From: an uncultured Clostridia bacterium
GTDB lineage: Bacteria; Bacillota; Clostridia; Christensenellales; Borkfalkiaceae
NCBI GenBank assembly: GCA_949878885.1
Contig: CATLBN010000016.1
Location: forward strand, 1-41,789
Direction of reading: 5' to 3'
Length of the DNA: 41,789 nt
A program made the translations under genes and the position numbers. The notes beneath the pieces are model-generated. The model was not told the origin of the DNA. It was given only the letters and a program-made list of their open reading frames with translations, and did no database searches. This document shows positions 26,319-34,198 of the stretch, piece by piece. How positions within the stretch are numbered: the first letter of the stretch is position 1; the number at the start of each line of letters is the position of its first letter.

Positions 26319-26351
26319 GTAAAACGCGGCGGAAATTCCGCCGCGTTTTAC
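26319..26351. terminator. Perfect bidirectional terminator
   Basis: A 33-base inverted repeat, GTAAAACGCGGCGGAA with its exact complement, shared by convergent apgM and the pseudouridine synthase gene. Confidence 0.92.
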
Positions 26352-26352
26352 A

Positions 26353-27045
26353 TTATTTAACTTCGAAATCAAACAGCTTCCAAGGTGTTTCGTCTTTTGG
26401 CGGTTCTATTACAAACCTTAAAGACTCGCCGGATGTAGGATGCGTAAACCGCAGCGAATACGCCCATAGAGCAAGCCTGCCTTTAACGGCTTTTTCGCCG
26501 CCGTAGCGCATATCGCCGTAAACGGGACAGTTTATAGCCGCCGTCTGCACGCGGATTTGATGCGTTCTGCCCGTGTGCAAAGTTATTTCCGCAAGCGAAA
26601 GTCCGCGCTCTTCCGCAACTATATTGTAACCAAGCGAAGCAAACTTTGCGTTTTCTTCGGTTTGAGTACAAACGTAAACGGTGTTGTTTACCGAATTTTT
26701 ACGCAGATAATTTTCCAATATTCCGCTTTTTTTAGAGGGCGCACCGCATAATACGGCGTAATATTTTTTTTCGAATCCGCCGTTTTTCATCTGTTCGGAA
26801 AGCCTTGCGGCAGCCTTTGAAGTTTTTGCAAAAACCATAACTCCGCCCGTAGGTCTGTCCAGCCTGTGCACAAGCCCTGCGTAAGCATTGCCGGGTTTTT
26901 GATACGTTACTTTTATATAGTCTTTAACGCAGTCCAATAGATTGTAATCTCCGCTTTCGTCAGGGCAGCTTGCAACCATCTGCGGTTTCATAACAACTAT
27001 TATGTGGTTGTCTTCGTAAAGAATATTCAAATCACTTTGCTGCAT
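26353..27045 (-). CDS. RluA-family RNA pseudouridine synthase
   Basis: A 230-residue enzyme isomerising uridine in rRNA or tRNA. The catalytic motif HRLDRPTGGVMVFAKT holds the active Asp (near residue 62). Other family signs are LYEDNHIIVVMKP at the start, KKYYAVL and ITLHTGRTHQIRVQ. There is no S4 domain. I start at the ATG at 27045, which has GGGAG 7 bases upstream; a longer reading from 27108 would lie inside the upstream gene. It overlaps the methyltransferase gene by 14 bases. Its exact target site is not predictable. Confidence 0.92.
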   Translation of the reverse strand: MQQSDLNILYEDNHIIVVMKPQMVASCPDESGDYNLLDCVKDYIKVTYQKPGNAYAGLVHRLDRPTGGVMVFAKTSKAAARLSEQMKNGGFEKKYYAVLCGAPSKKSGILENYLRKNSVNNTVYVCTQTEENAKFASLGYNIVAEERGLSLAEITLHTGRTHQIRVQTAAINCPVYGDMRYGGEKAVKGRLALWAYSLRFTHPTSGESLRFVIEPPKDETPWKLFDFEVK

Positions 27046-27916
27046 ATTTTTCTCCCGTAAAAAGTCCGCTGGCTCCGCACGGCAGCGGTATGCCTTCTTC
27101 CGTGGCAATACCTACTTCGTACGCTTCGGCAGCGCCTTTAAAATCTTTAAGCGCAAGCGTTAAAATGTTTTTTAAAACCGCAGGCTGCAAACCCGTAGTA
27201 TAGCTGTTTATCAAAAAGAACGCAGGCTCGTCGCACAAAAGACGCGCACACATTTTTACAAACGGAAATAAGTCGCGCTCTATTTTCCACATTTCTCCGC
27301 CCGGTCCTCTGCCGTAGCTGGGCGGGTCCATAATTATTCCGTCGTACTTGTTGCCGCGTCGGATTTCTCTTGCGACAAACTTAGCGCAGTCGTCTACTAT
27401 ATAGCGTATTCCGCCGTCCGCGCCCGAAAGTCTTGCGTTTTCGCCCGCACGTTCAACCATACCCTTAGCCGCGTCTACGTGCGTAACAAAAGCCCCTGCT
27501 TTTGCGCACGCAACCGATGCCGCGCCCGTATAGGCAAACAAATTCAAAACTTTAAAATTTTGCCCTCCGTTTTGCGATTGGGCGGCACATATAAGCCGTC
27601 TAAGCTTATTCCAATTTACTGCCTGTTCGGGGAAAAGCCCTGTATGTTTAAAGCCCATAGGCTTGATTTTAAATGTTAAATCGCCGTAAGAAACAGTCCA
27701 TTCGGAAGGAAAATCTTTGCGCTTTTCCCAAGCGCCGCCGCCCTTTTCGCTGCGATGATAAACCGCGTTTATGCCTTTTTTATCATACAGATTTTCGCCT
27801 GACCAAATAACCTGCGGATCCGGACGCAAAAGTATTACGCCGTTCCAGCTTTCAAGCTTCATTCCGTCGGAGGTGGCTAATATTTTATAATCTTTCCAAT
27901 CGTCTGCGATTTTCAT
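27032..27916 (-). CDS. Class I SAM-dependent methyltransferase, RlmI/RlmK-like
   Basis: A 294-residue protein with a Rossmann methyltransferase core. Motif I is LNLFAYTGAASVACAKAGA (near residue 122), followed by the acidic end of strand 2 in THVDAAKGMVERA, and motif IV is IIMDPPSYGRG. This resembles the catalytic half of RlmI/RlmKL 23S rRNA methyltransferases and the related YccW group. The N-terminal 100 residues lack a recognisable PUA or THUMP domain. RNA as substrate is inferred from family and from the coupled pseudouridine synthase gene. TATAAT ends 7 bases before the ATG, so the mRNA is predicted to be leaderless. Confidence 0.87.
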   Translation of the reverse strand: MKIADDWKDYKILATSDGMKLESWNGVILLRPDPQVIWSGENLYDKKGINAVYHRSEKGGGAWEKRKDFPSEWTVSYGDLTFKIKPMGFKHTGLFPEQAVNWNKLRRLICAAQSQNGGQNFKVLNLFAYTGAASVACAKAGAFVTHVDAAKGMVERAGENARLSGADGGIRYIVDDCAKFVAREIRRGNKYDGIIMDPPSYGRGPGGEMWKIERDLFPFVKMCARLLCDEPAFFLINSYTTGLQPAVLKNILTLALKDFKGAAEAYEVGIATEEGIPLPCGASGLFTGEKYAAK

Positions 27917-27923
27917 AATCGGT

Positions 27924-27952
27924 ATTATAACAAACCGCTGTTAAAATGTAAA
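27924..27952 (-). promoter_or_regulatory. Promoter of the methyltransferase-RluA operon, predicted leaderless
   Basis: TTTACA (27952-27947), 17-base spacer, TATAAT (27929-27924), 7 bases, ATG at 27916. No ribosome site lies between. Confidence 0.75.
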
Positions 27953-27963
27953 GTATTTTAAAA

Positions 27964-27989
27964 GCGCGCGCGGTTTTTACCGCGCGCGC
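27964..27989. terminator. Terminator at the end of the phage-like module
   Basis: Stem GCGCGCGCGG/CCGCGCGCGC with a short loop. On the minus strand it is followed by TTTTAAAATACTTT, fitting the end of the phage-like operon; a T8 run also exists on the plus side. Confidence 0.75.
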
Positions 27990-28017
27990 CCCTAATTTTT
28001 TTTACACAGCGCAAAAT

Positions 28018-28509
28018 CTAAATACTGTAACTGTACAAAACATCGTAAAGCGAATCGTAATAGCTGCCCAAATAGCGCTTTGCCGTTTCGTCCGCAGTGT
28101 ATAACGCCATTCGCTCCGACGGGTCGGAAATAGCCAAATAATAATCTCGCACTATATTGTACCTGTCTATGTAGGGCAGCGTATAGTCTACAATGTAGCC
28201 CGCGTTTTCGTCGCCGTCGTCCTTATCGGGCGGCAGAGGATTGCTTATGCTTATGGAATACAAAAGCTGTTCTGCAATTATTTCAAGCTCGTAATTAAGT
28301 TCTTTTTCAAGTTGGGCGCGCTTATGTTCCAAAAGCGAAGAATCTTTTAATCCGTCCGTACATATAAGCTGTTTAAATAATATAAGTTCTTGCTCAAGCT
28401 TATATTTCAAATTGTTTTTACTTTTTTGCGCCGTACGCAAAAGCTGCATTTGCACCGCCGAAAGTTTTGATATTTCTTCTTCGGATATATCTATTACGTC
28501 AAATACCAT
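28018..28509 (-). CDS. Unknown protein at the end of the phage-like module
   Basis: 163 residues, acidic, not recognised. The first half is strongly helical and looks like a coiled coil (about residues 12-95, with repeated Leu/Lys/Glu such as KRAQLEKELNYELEIIAEQL). The second half is Tyr- and Asp-rich. In P22-like maps the tail-needle gene (gp26) occupies this place, and a coiled coil would fit, but no sequence match can be claimed. I start at the ATG at 28509, which has GGAGG 6 bases upstream; it overlaps the preceding gene by 11 bases. Confidence 0.7.
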   Translation of the reverse strand: MVFDVIDISEEEISKLSAVQMQLLRTAQKSKNNLKYKLEQELILFKQLICTDGLKDSSLLEHKRAQLEKELNYELEIIAEQLLYSISISNPLPPDKDDGDENAGYIVDYTLPYIDRYNIVRDYYLAISDPSERMALYTADETAKRYLGSYYDSLYDVLYSYSI

Positions 28510-29737
28510 CGCGCACCTCCGCATACGCTTTTAAAAGCGATATTTCCGCGCTTGCAGTTACCGATATTTTAAAGCTATACCCCGTCATATGCAGCCGCAA
28601 ACAGTTTTTTACGCCTTTAAACAGCCGTTCTTCGCTATCGCTTGCAACAGTTATATCCACAGGCTCTTTGCAGCAGATTTCCAAGTTTTTAAGCGTTTTT
28701 CTGTACGGCGAACCGAAGTCCGCCGCGCCGCTTATAAACTCAAATTCGTTTGCCGTTTGCAGCATACACGCGCCGCCCTCCGTTAAATAAGCGTAAACGT
28801 CGCCTGCCGAAAGCAGCGCTCCGGCTTTGCAGTCTATAATATATGCGCTGTCTCTTTGCGTATCGTATGCAAACACACACTGCTCGCCCGTAGGCTTGTA
28901 CACTCCGCACACAAAATATACCGAACCTGCCGCAACGGCGTTTTTAGGCGATGAAATATTTTGCGAAAGCCTGCAATTAAGACTGTAAGCCTTAGCTCCG
29001 TCAAAACAATACAGCTCGCGCGAAGTAAAAAACAAAAGCTTACCGTCTGTCTGGGCAACGGTATTAGAGCGGATATACGGCACATAATAACTGCGTTCGA
29101 ACTCTTTAAAAGTTTCCGCATTGCCGTAAGCGCTTATAACCGTTATTCCCAATTCCCTTAAAACCGCTATATTTTCGCCGTAAACAACCAAATTTTTTAT
29201 AGCGCCCAAACCGCTTTTCAAGTTTAACCAGCCCGCGCCGTTTAAGCCTTCTTCAAAGTCGAAGCCGCCGCCCGTTCCCGACCATCTTATTTTGTATTTA
29301 GCGGTTTTGTCCGCCGCAAAAAGCCTTCCGCTTTTCAATACACCCCCGTATATGCCGTATTTAAGGGTTATCGGCGCCGTATCGGACGGGTAAACCACCC
29401 CTTTATTGCCGCTTATAATATACGTTTTGTTGCCGTTTGAACGGTCGCCGAAAATAAACGGCGAAGACAAAGCTACGTTGGCAAAAACGGAAGAAATGGA
29501 CATTGCGCTGCGCGAAGCGTAAACCTTTCCGTCTCCGAATGCAAAATATCTTTCAGAAACTTCCGAATAAGCCGCGTAAGAAATATTTGCCGGCGCGGTA
29601 TTATATATTTTTCCTGCCGCCATAGCCGGAATAATAGCGCCGTTAACGACTTTGCAGCTTTTGCAAACCGCGCCGTGTGTTTTTGAAATATCCTCCGTTT
29701 CTATGCGCGTTGCCGGATAAACCGTTCTTGCAGTCAT
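28499..29737 (-). CDS. Phage beta-propeller tail-hub/stabilisation protein, P22 gp10-like
   Basis: 412 residues, nearly all short beta strands in repeating units such as NLVVYGENIAVLRELGITVI, GKLLFFTSRELYCFDG, GSVYFVCGVYKPTGEQCVFA and GDVYAYLTEGG, the look of a propeller. In P22, gp10 closes the portal channel after DNA packaging and binds gp4. Position right after the gp4-like gene supports this. The start at 29737 has AGGAGG 5 bases upstream; a GTG at 29743 is inside the ribosome site. No signal peptide. Assignment rests on fold impression and gene order. Confidence 0.6.
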   Translation of the reverse strand: MTARTVYPATRIETEDISKTHGAVCKSCKVVNGAIIPAMAAGKIYNTAPANISYAAYSEVSERYFAFGDGKVYASRSAMSISSVFANVALSSPFIFGDRSNGNKTYIISGNKGVVYPSDTAPITLKYGIYGGVLKSGRLFAADKTAKYKIRWSGTGGGFDFEEGLNGAGWLNLKSGLGAIKNLVVYGENIAVLRELGITVISAYGNAETFKEFERSYYVPYIRSNTVAQTDGKLLFFTSRELYCFDGAKAYSLNCRLSQNISSPKNAVAAGSVYFVCGVYKPTGEQCVFAYDTQRDSAYIIDCKAGALLSAGDVYAYLTEGGACMLQTANEFEFISGAADFGSPYRKTLKNLEICCKEPVDITVASDSEERLFKGVKNCLRLHMTGYSFKISVTASAEISLLKAYAEVRDGI

Positions 29738-30297
29738 ACCCACCTCCTGGGCGGAACGCTGCGGCGTTCGGGGCTTATTTTTTTACCGGCAAGTTCTATT
29801 TCCCATCTGTACCTGCTTTCCCACAGTTCCGCGTCTTTTACCGAACCTTCCAAAAGAAAATATTCCGAAGCCGCCCCCGCTGCTATAAGCCGTTCGCAAA
29901 CCGTAACGCCGTCATATTCGCTGTCGCCGTCAATCGGTTTTTTATACGGCGAATATTCGTAAAATACTTTTACGCTTTTTTCGTCGCATTTAATATATTT
30001 TGGGAAAACTGTGTATTTAACTTTTTTACCGCTGCTTTCAACGCTTAAAATTTTAACGGGATTATGTAAAAAGTTATCTATGAAGTACTCGCCCGTATCG
30101 GAATTAAACCGTTCGCAGTATTTCAGAGGAAAATAATATCTTGCAAGCTCGTCCTCCACGGCGTTTACGCAATAGAGAAGCGTTTCGATTTTTTCAGCGC
30201 CCTCGGAAGTAAGTTCTCCGTCCGCCGCAAGCGCATTAATAAGGTCCGTTCTGCCTATAAAGCGCAGAGCGCGCGCTATAACGTCTTTAATTTTCAT
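29734..30297 (-). CDS. Phage head-tail adaptor, P22 gp4-like
   Basis: 187 residues. The N-terminal helices (MKIKDVIARALRFIGRTDLI, then SEGAEKIETLLYCVNAVEDE) are typical of ring-forming adaptors that bind the portal; a beta-rich middle and a C-terminal helix with an Arg/Pro tail (PERRSVPPRRWV) follow. P22 gp4 is 166 residues. AAGGAG lies before the ATG; the end overlaps the next start by 4 bases. The adaptor role is inferred from position and fold pattern. Confidence 0.65.
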   Translation of the reverse strand: MKIKDVIARALRFIGRTDLINALAADGELTSEGAEKIETLLYCVNAVEDELARYYFPLKYCERFNSDTGEYFIDNFLHNPVKILSVESSGKKVKYTVFPKYIKCDEKSVKVFYEYSPYKKPIDGDSEYDGVTVCERLIAAGAASEYFLLEGSVKDAELWESRYRWEIELAGKKISPERRSVPPRRWV

Positions 30298-30320
30298 TTA
30301 TACTCCTTCGGCGCACTATT

Positions 30321-31475
30321 TTAAAAATTGTAAAGCTTTGCCTGAGCGCAGGGCTTTTTGCATATCAGTTCGGCATATTTAACAAGCGTTGCGCCGTACG
30401 CCGCCTTTCCGGGTATCTGCTTTAAAATTTTACCGCTTTCGTCTTCTAACCATTCCCAATCGCAAAGTTGGTTAAGCGAAAAATCGTCGGTATTTATAAA
30501 CAGAATTCTGTCGTCGGGGCAATATTTGTCGGCATAAACGGGTACGTCGTTTACGGTAACAACGCCGAAGCCCGTACGCGCGTCGGTAGAGTTTACCACC
30601 CTGCGGTTGTTTGCTATAAGCGCGGCGATTTTTTTGCGTGTTTTATATGAGCATATAATCATATTAGCCTTGCTGTTAAAATGTTCTTCAAGATAATCCA
30701 AAACGTCGGTAAGCTTTTCTTCCGTAAGAGTTTTGTTTGCGTCGAACGCGCAAGGTTTAAAGTAAGGCTCTTCCGATTTATCATATCCGTACAGCGTATC
30801 GCCGTCGAAAATCGCGCTAAGACCGCAAAGTTCGTTGTCTTTTGAGCCGTGGGGATACATAGCTCCGCCCGTTAAATCGTCGGTTACGGCAACGTTAAAC
30901 GTTACCGAGGAATTAGCAACGTCAACCGAGGTTACAACAAGCCCGTAACTGTCGTTTTGGGTTGCAGCGGAAGCCGGATAAACGTCAACCGTCATTCCGG
31001 CAAAAAATTCTTTTGCGTTGTCAACCTGATAAACCTTGTCGGAAGTTTTTGAAATTACGCTGCAAAGCTTGCCTGAACCGTCGCCGAAAAGCATACGCTG
31101 AAAGTTTTGTTTTGCGCTTGCAATCAAGCCGTCCATTTCGGCGTTTACAAGGTTTACAAAAGCTCCGGAATTGTCGCGCGAAGCGCGCATAGCTTTATCG
31201 CTTATTTCTATTGTGCCGTAAAGATTTTTAAGCGGAACGCAAATAGAAAGATACCTGTTGCGGTAAGCTTCCGGCAAATCCCCGTCTTCGGCGCCCGCAA
31301 GAATGTTTCCGCTTGTGCCGCGAACTACCGCCATTTTAACGTCTTTGCCGAATACGTTATCGGTATTTTTTTCTATAGCCGAAAAAAACGGCGAAATTCC
31401 GTCGTTCAGCTGTGCGCTGACCGCGTCGAGGTAATAATCTTTTAACGCTTTATCTGCATTTTCTATAGTTATCAA
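30321..31475 (-). CDS. Phage major capsid protein (HK97 fold)
   Basis: 384 residues. The N-terminal helix, the E-loop-like VPLKNLYGTIEISDKAM, and the long spine helix NSGAFVNLVNAEMDGLIASA followed by QRMLFGDGSG are typical of HK97-fold coat proteins; the C-terminal VNDVPVYADKYCPDDRILFI is the usual P-domain/A-domain ending. A beta-rich insertion (about residues 150-220) recalls the I-domain of P22 coat. TTG start at 31475 with AAGGAG about 8 bases upstream. It follows the scaffold gene. The reading frame is intact. Confidence 0.85.
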   Translation of the reverse strand: MITIENADKALKDYYLDAVSAQLNDGISPFFSAIEKNTDNVFGKDVKMAVVRGTSGNILAGAEDGDLPEAYRNRYLSICVPLKNLYGTIEISDKAMRASRDNSGAFVNLVNAEMDGLIASAKQNFQRMLFGDGSGKLCSVISKTSDKVYQVDNAKEFFAGMTVDVYPASAATQNDSYGLVVTSVDVANSSVTFNVAVTDDLTGGAMYPHGSKDNELCGLSAIFDGDTLYGYDKSEEPYFKPCAFDANKTLTEEKLTDVLDYLEEHFNSKANMIICSYKTRKKIAALIANNRRVVNSTDARTGFGVVTVNDVPVYADKYCPDDRILFINTDDFSLNQLCDWEWLEDESGKILKQIPGKAAYGATLVKYAELICKKPCAQAKLYNF

Positions 31476-31490
31476 ATTTTTTCTCCTTTT

Positions 31491-31976
31491 TTAATTTTTT
31501 AAAAATCTTTCCGCAAGCCGTCCCGCCTCGCTTACCGATTTGGGCGCGGCTTTTGGTGTCGGGGCGCTTACGCCCCCTACTATTAAGGGAATACCTTTGT
31601 TTTGCGCAACGGCTTTAAGATATTCTTCCACCACTGCGCGCTTAACGCTTTCGTCGGAAAGCGCAGCTTTTACAAACTCTCCCCTGTCTTCTTCGCTTAT
31701 AGGCGAGGGCGCGCCGTCCGTAGGCATTTTATGCGCCTTATTCGCTTGCTCCAACTCTTTCAGCCGCTTACTGCGTCGGGTGAATTCGGCTTCCAAATTA
31801 AGATAAGCTTTTAAGAGGGCGTCGGCGCTTTTAAACTTTCCAAGCTCTGCCGCGGCGTTTTCCGAATGTTCCGCCTCTGCGCAATCCGCCGTAGCTTTTT
31901 CGTTTTGCAAGCGCTTTCCGTTATCCTCTTTATCGCTTTCTATAAGCGTTTCAGTCGTTTTGATATTTTCCGTCAT
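31491..31976 (-). CDS. Phage scaffold-like protein
   Basis: 161 residues, highly charged. The pattern GKFKSADALLKAYLNLEAEF then TRRSKRLKELEQ is common in phage scaffolding or internal proteins next to coat genes, followed by a Pro/Ala-rich linker and a C-terminal helix (SEAGRLAERFLKN). Scaffolds guide coat assembly and are released. It overlaps the portal end by 26 bases and has AGGTGG before the ATG. Position directly before the coat gene supports the role. Confidence 0.75.
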   Translation of the reverse strand: MTENIKTTETLIESDKEDNGKRLQNEKATADCAEAEHSENAAAELGKFKSADALLKAYLNLEAEFTRRSKRLKELEQANKAHKMPTDGAPSPISEEDRGEFVKAALSDESVKRAVVEEYLKAVAQNKGIPLIVGGVSAPTPKAAPKSVSEAGRLAERFLKN

Positions 31977-33819
31977 TTATCGCCACCTCGTTTAATTTCT
32001 TTTTATGCACCGCTATGTGCGCACAAATTCTGCGTTCGCAGTCCTTTGAAATATTTTCCGTCAATAAATACGCCGTATGTTCGGAAATGTGCGTTTTATG
32101 GTCTTCGTAATCCTTAACCTCGGCAGACTCCGTGCGCATCTTCAAGTTTTCGTTGCCTGCACGCGAACGGTTTATATCAATAACGTCGCGTTCGCCCGTT
32201 AGCGCAGGATAGCCCAAAAGTTCCAAAATTTTGTTTTTTGCGGCCGCCGAAAGTTTGCCGCTTTCGTCGCTGAACAGCCCTTTATCCAAAATTTCGTAAA
32301 TAACCGTGCGGCGTTGGGCGGGCGACATATTCAAATCGCTGTCCGCTTCAAGCACAACGTCGTCGGAAGAAATATCGCTGCCTTTAAAATAAATTACGTT
32401 AAGCGCATTGTTTTCTCCTGCGTAGCGCATAAGCCGCGTATCGCTTGCAAATTGCCTGTAAAGCCGCAATATATGGCGCCCTACAAGCTTTACAGCGCGT
32501 GTAATATTGGCATACGTCGCGTTTAAACGCATATCGTCCTGTTCTATTAAAAGCTGCAGTCCCGTTGCCGAAGTTACGCCCGAAAAACTGTCTGCGTTCT
32601 CGGATAAATCTCCCGTGCCGGAAATTTTTACGAATTCGGTTAAAAGTCTTTCTTCTTCTGCGCCGAATTCCGACGGCACCGAACCCAGCGTAAGCATTTC
32701 AGGACGGTTTGCCCCCTGCCTATACACCAATATTTTGCCCGGCGTAAGCCCGTCTTCGGCAAGTTCGTCAATGTCTATAGAACCGTCTTCAACGGCTATA
32801 ACGCCCATTGAAATTCTGCTTAAAAACTCTTGTTTACGGTTTTTAACCGCGTTATATGCGCGTTGCAGCGGTATTAGCCTGTCAACTACTCCCACTCCGA
32901 AAAAGCAGCCTGCAACGCTTTGGGATACCTGTTTTACAAACGGATAAACTCTGGCGTCTTCTTCGCCGTTTACGTACGGCAAATCCCCGTCGTACAAAAG
33001 CTGTCCACCGGCTACAACGGTAAGCCTGCCAAGCGGACGGTCTTCGGTAGCGCGTTCGTATCTTTCTATAACCAGCTCGTATCCGTCGGATTTATTGCTA
33101 AACTCCGCCATATTGCCGCACCTATCCGTTTTTGCAACGTTAGAAGCAAGCGAAAATTCGTTTAAATTTCTGCCTGCGAGTTTAACGCCGTACATACTGT
33201 AAATGTCTTCTACGGGCAGCGCTTTTGCGTGAATAATGCTGGGCTGCTCGCTTAATTTTTCAACATATAATGTAAGCGGATAAATTTCAAACGGCGACAC
33301 CGCAACAACCTCGGCTTTGCCTTCCCTAAGACTTTTGCCTTGCGCCGTAACGCCTATTTTTCTGCCCCCTTCCGCGTTCCAAACCACCTTGTAAAACGCC
33401 GTTCCGCAAATTTCGGACCAAAGCGTAGCCGAAGATATAACGCCGTCGAAATCGCAGTCTTCCTGCGCGGCGGAAAGTATTGCCGAAGCAAGTTTTGCCG
33501 AATGCCTGTCGCGTTCGTCTTCCGAAGCCGCGCGAACCGCAAGCGCAGGGCGTATGCGCGAAAGCTTGCACAGCCTTGTGTCTATAATTGGAGCAATATG
33601 GTTGTAAACGCCGCGCTGCTGCCAATAATAACGCTTTTCCGCTTCGGTTATTTCTCCGTTTTCGTCCAAATCGCAATACTGCCTGCCGTTAACAAAGTTT
33701 AAATTAAGCTGCCAGCTTCTCTCCAACGGTTTTCTTTGCAAACGCCTGTTTTCGAAATCTTTTTCAACTTCCGTTACAAGTTTTTTTTCAGGCGACTGCT
33801 CGGTTTTAAAATCACTCAA
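31951..33819 (-). CDS. Phage portal protein, P22-like
   Basis: 622 residues, close to the size of podovirus portals. N-terminal RSWQLNLNFVNGRQYCDL (wing), HIAPIIDTRLCKLSRIRPAL, then VSPFEIYPLTLYVEKLSE, the GVGVVDRLIPLQRAYNAVKN segment and the stem/helical region SGVTSATGLQLLIEQDDMRL are typical of this portal group. Portals form the dodecamer through which DNA is packaged. TTG start at 33819, with GGAG 7 bases upstream; it overlaps the small upstream gene by 8 bases. The reading frame is intact. Confidence 0.85.
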   Translation of the reverse strand: MSDFKTEQSPEKKLVTEVEKDFENRRLQRKPLERSWQLNLNFVNGRQYCDLDENGEITEAEKRYYWQQRGVYNHIAPIIDTRLCKLSRIRPALAVRAASEDERDRHSAKLASAILSAAQEDCDFDGVISSATLWSEICGTAFYKVVWNAEGGRKIGVTAQGKSLREGKAEVVAVSPFEIYPLTLYVEKLSEQPSIIHAKALPVEDIYSMYGVKLAGRNLNEFSLASNVAKTDRCGNMAEFSNKSDGYELVIERYERATEDRPLGRLTVVAGGQLLYDGDLPYVNGEEDARVYPFVKQVSQSVAGCFFGVGVVDRLIPLQRAYNAVKNRKQEFLSRISMGVIAVEDGSIDIDELAEDGLTPGKILVYRQGANRPEMLTLGSVPSEFGAEEERLLTEFVKISGTGDLSENADSFSGVTSATGLQLLIEQDDMRLNATYANITRAVKLVGRHILRLYRQFASDTRLMRYAGENNALNVIYFKGSDISSDDVVLEADSDLNMSPAQRRTVIYEILDKGLFSDESGKLSAAAKNKILELLGYPALTGERDVIDINRSRAGNENLKMRTESAEVKDYEDHKTHISEHTAYLLTENISKDCERRICAHIAVHKKKLNEVAINDGKYQND

Positions 33820-34081
33820 AATTATTCTCCTTTAACATTTTTAAAAGTTCTTGCTTTTCCGCTTCCAGCTCCTCGTCGGAAAGCGCGCCGCAGTTTTCGT
33901 CCATAATCATTTTAACCGCTTTTATGTCCGGCGGAATTTCGCGCCGCGTTATCTTTTTTTTAACCAGCGTCATCTCGCCGTCCACGTTAGCAAACTCCTC
34001 AACCACCTCGCTTGCCGAAATTCCCGTTGCGCATTTGTAAAGAGCCGATTTAACGGTTTTGTCCCTAACTATTTCAATCAC
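33812..34081 (-). CDS. Small-terminase-like protein lacking the DNA-binding domain
   Basis: 89 residues. The stretch VKSALYKCATGISASEVVEE ... KKKITRREIPPDIKAVKMIM resembles the C-terminal oligomerisation half of small terminases (ALYKRA.GY...E..., then T...PPD..A...WL). The usual N-terminal helix-turn-helix is absent. In most phages the small subunit gene precedes the large one; here it follows it. GTG start at 34081, 3 bases after where the frameshifted terminase tail ends. If correct, the protein may help the motor but could not recognise a specific pac site. Confidence 0.5.
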   Translation of the reverse strand: MIEIVRDKTVKSALYKCATGISASEVVEEFANVDGEMTLVKKKITRREIPPDIKAVKMIMDENCGALSDEELEAEKQELLKMLKENNFE

Positions 34082-34084
34082 CCC

Positions 34085-34198
34085 CTAAAAATTGTTTTTA
34101 TACCTGCCCCTTCTTATGCGTTTAAGCTTATCGGCAAGCAGCGGCGGCACACTTTCTTTACTAACGGGCGGTCGCGGTCTGGTCATTATGTAATACCT
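34085..34198 (-). pseudogene. Out-of-frame C-terminal tail of the large terminase
   Basis: In the frame offset from the terminase, 37 sense codons give RYYIMTRPRPPVSKESVPP and a basic end RIRRGRYKNNF, then TAG. Large terminases typically read D-D-H-x-x-D-A-L-R-Y at this point, so this is the missing tail. It would end 3 bases before the next gene. Confidence 0.75.

Noticed and set aside
27046-27108. A longer N-terminus for the RluA-family enzyme
   Set aside because: It would extend the overlap with the methyltransferase gene and adds a basic stretch not typical of the family; the inner ATG has a proper ribosome site.
33326-33702. Arg-rich open frames on both strands within the portal gene
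   Set aside because: Their composition is that of a shifted frame of the portal gene, whose own translation has clear portal motifs.
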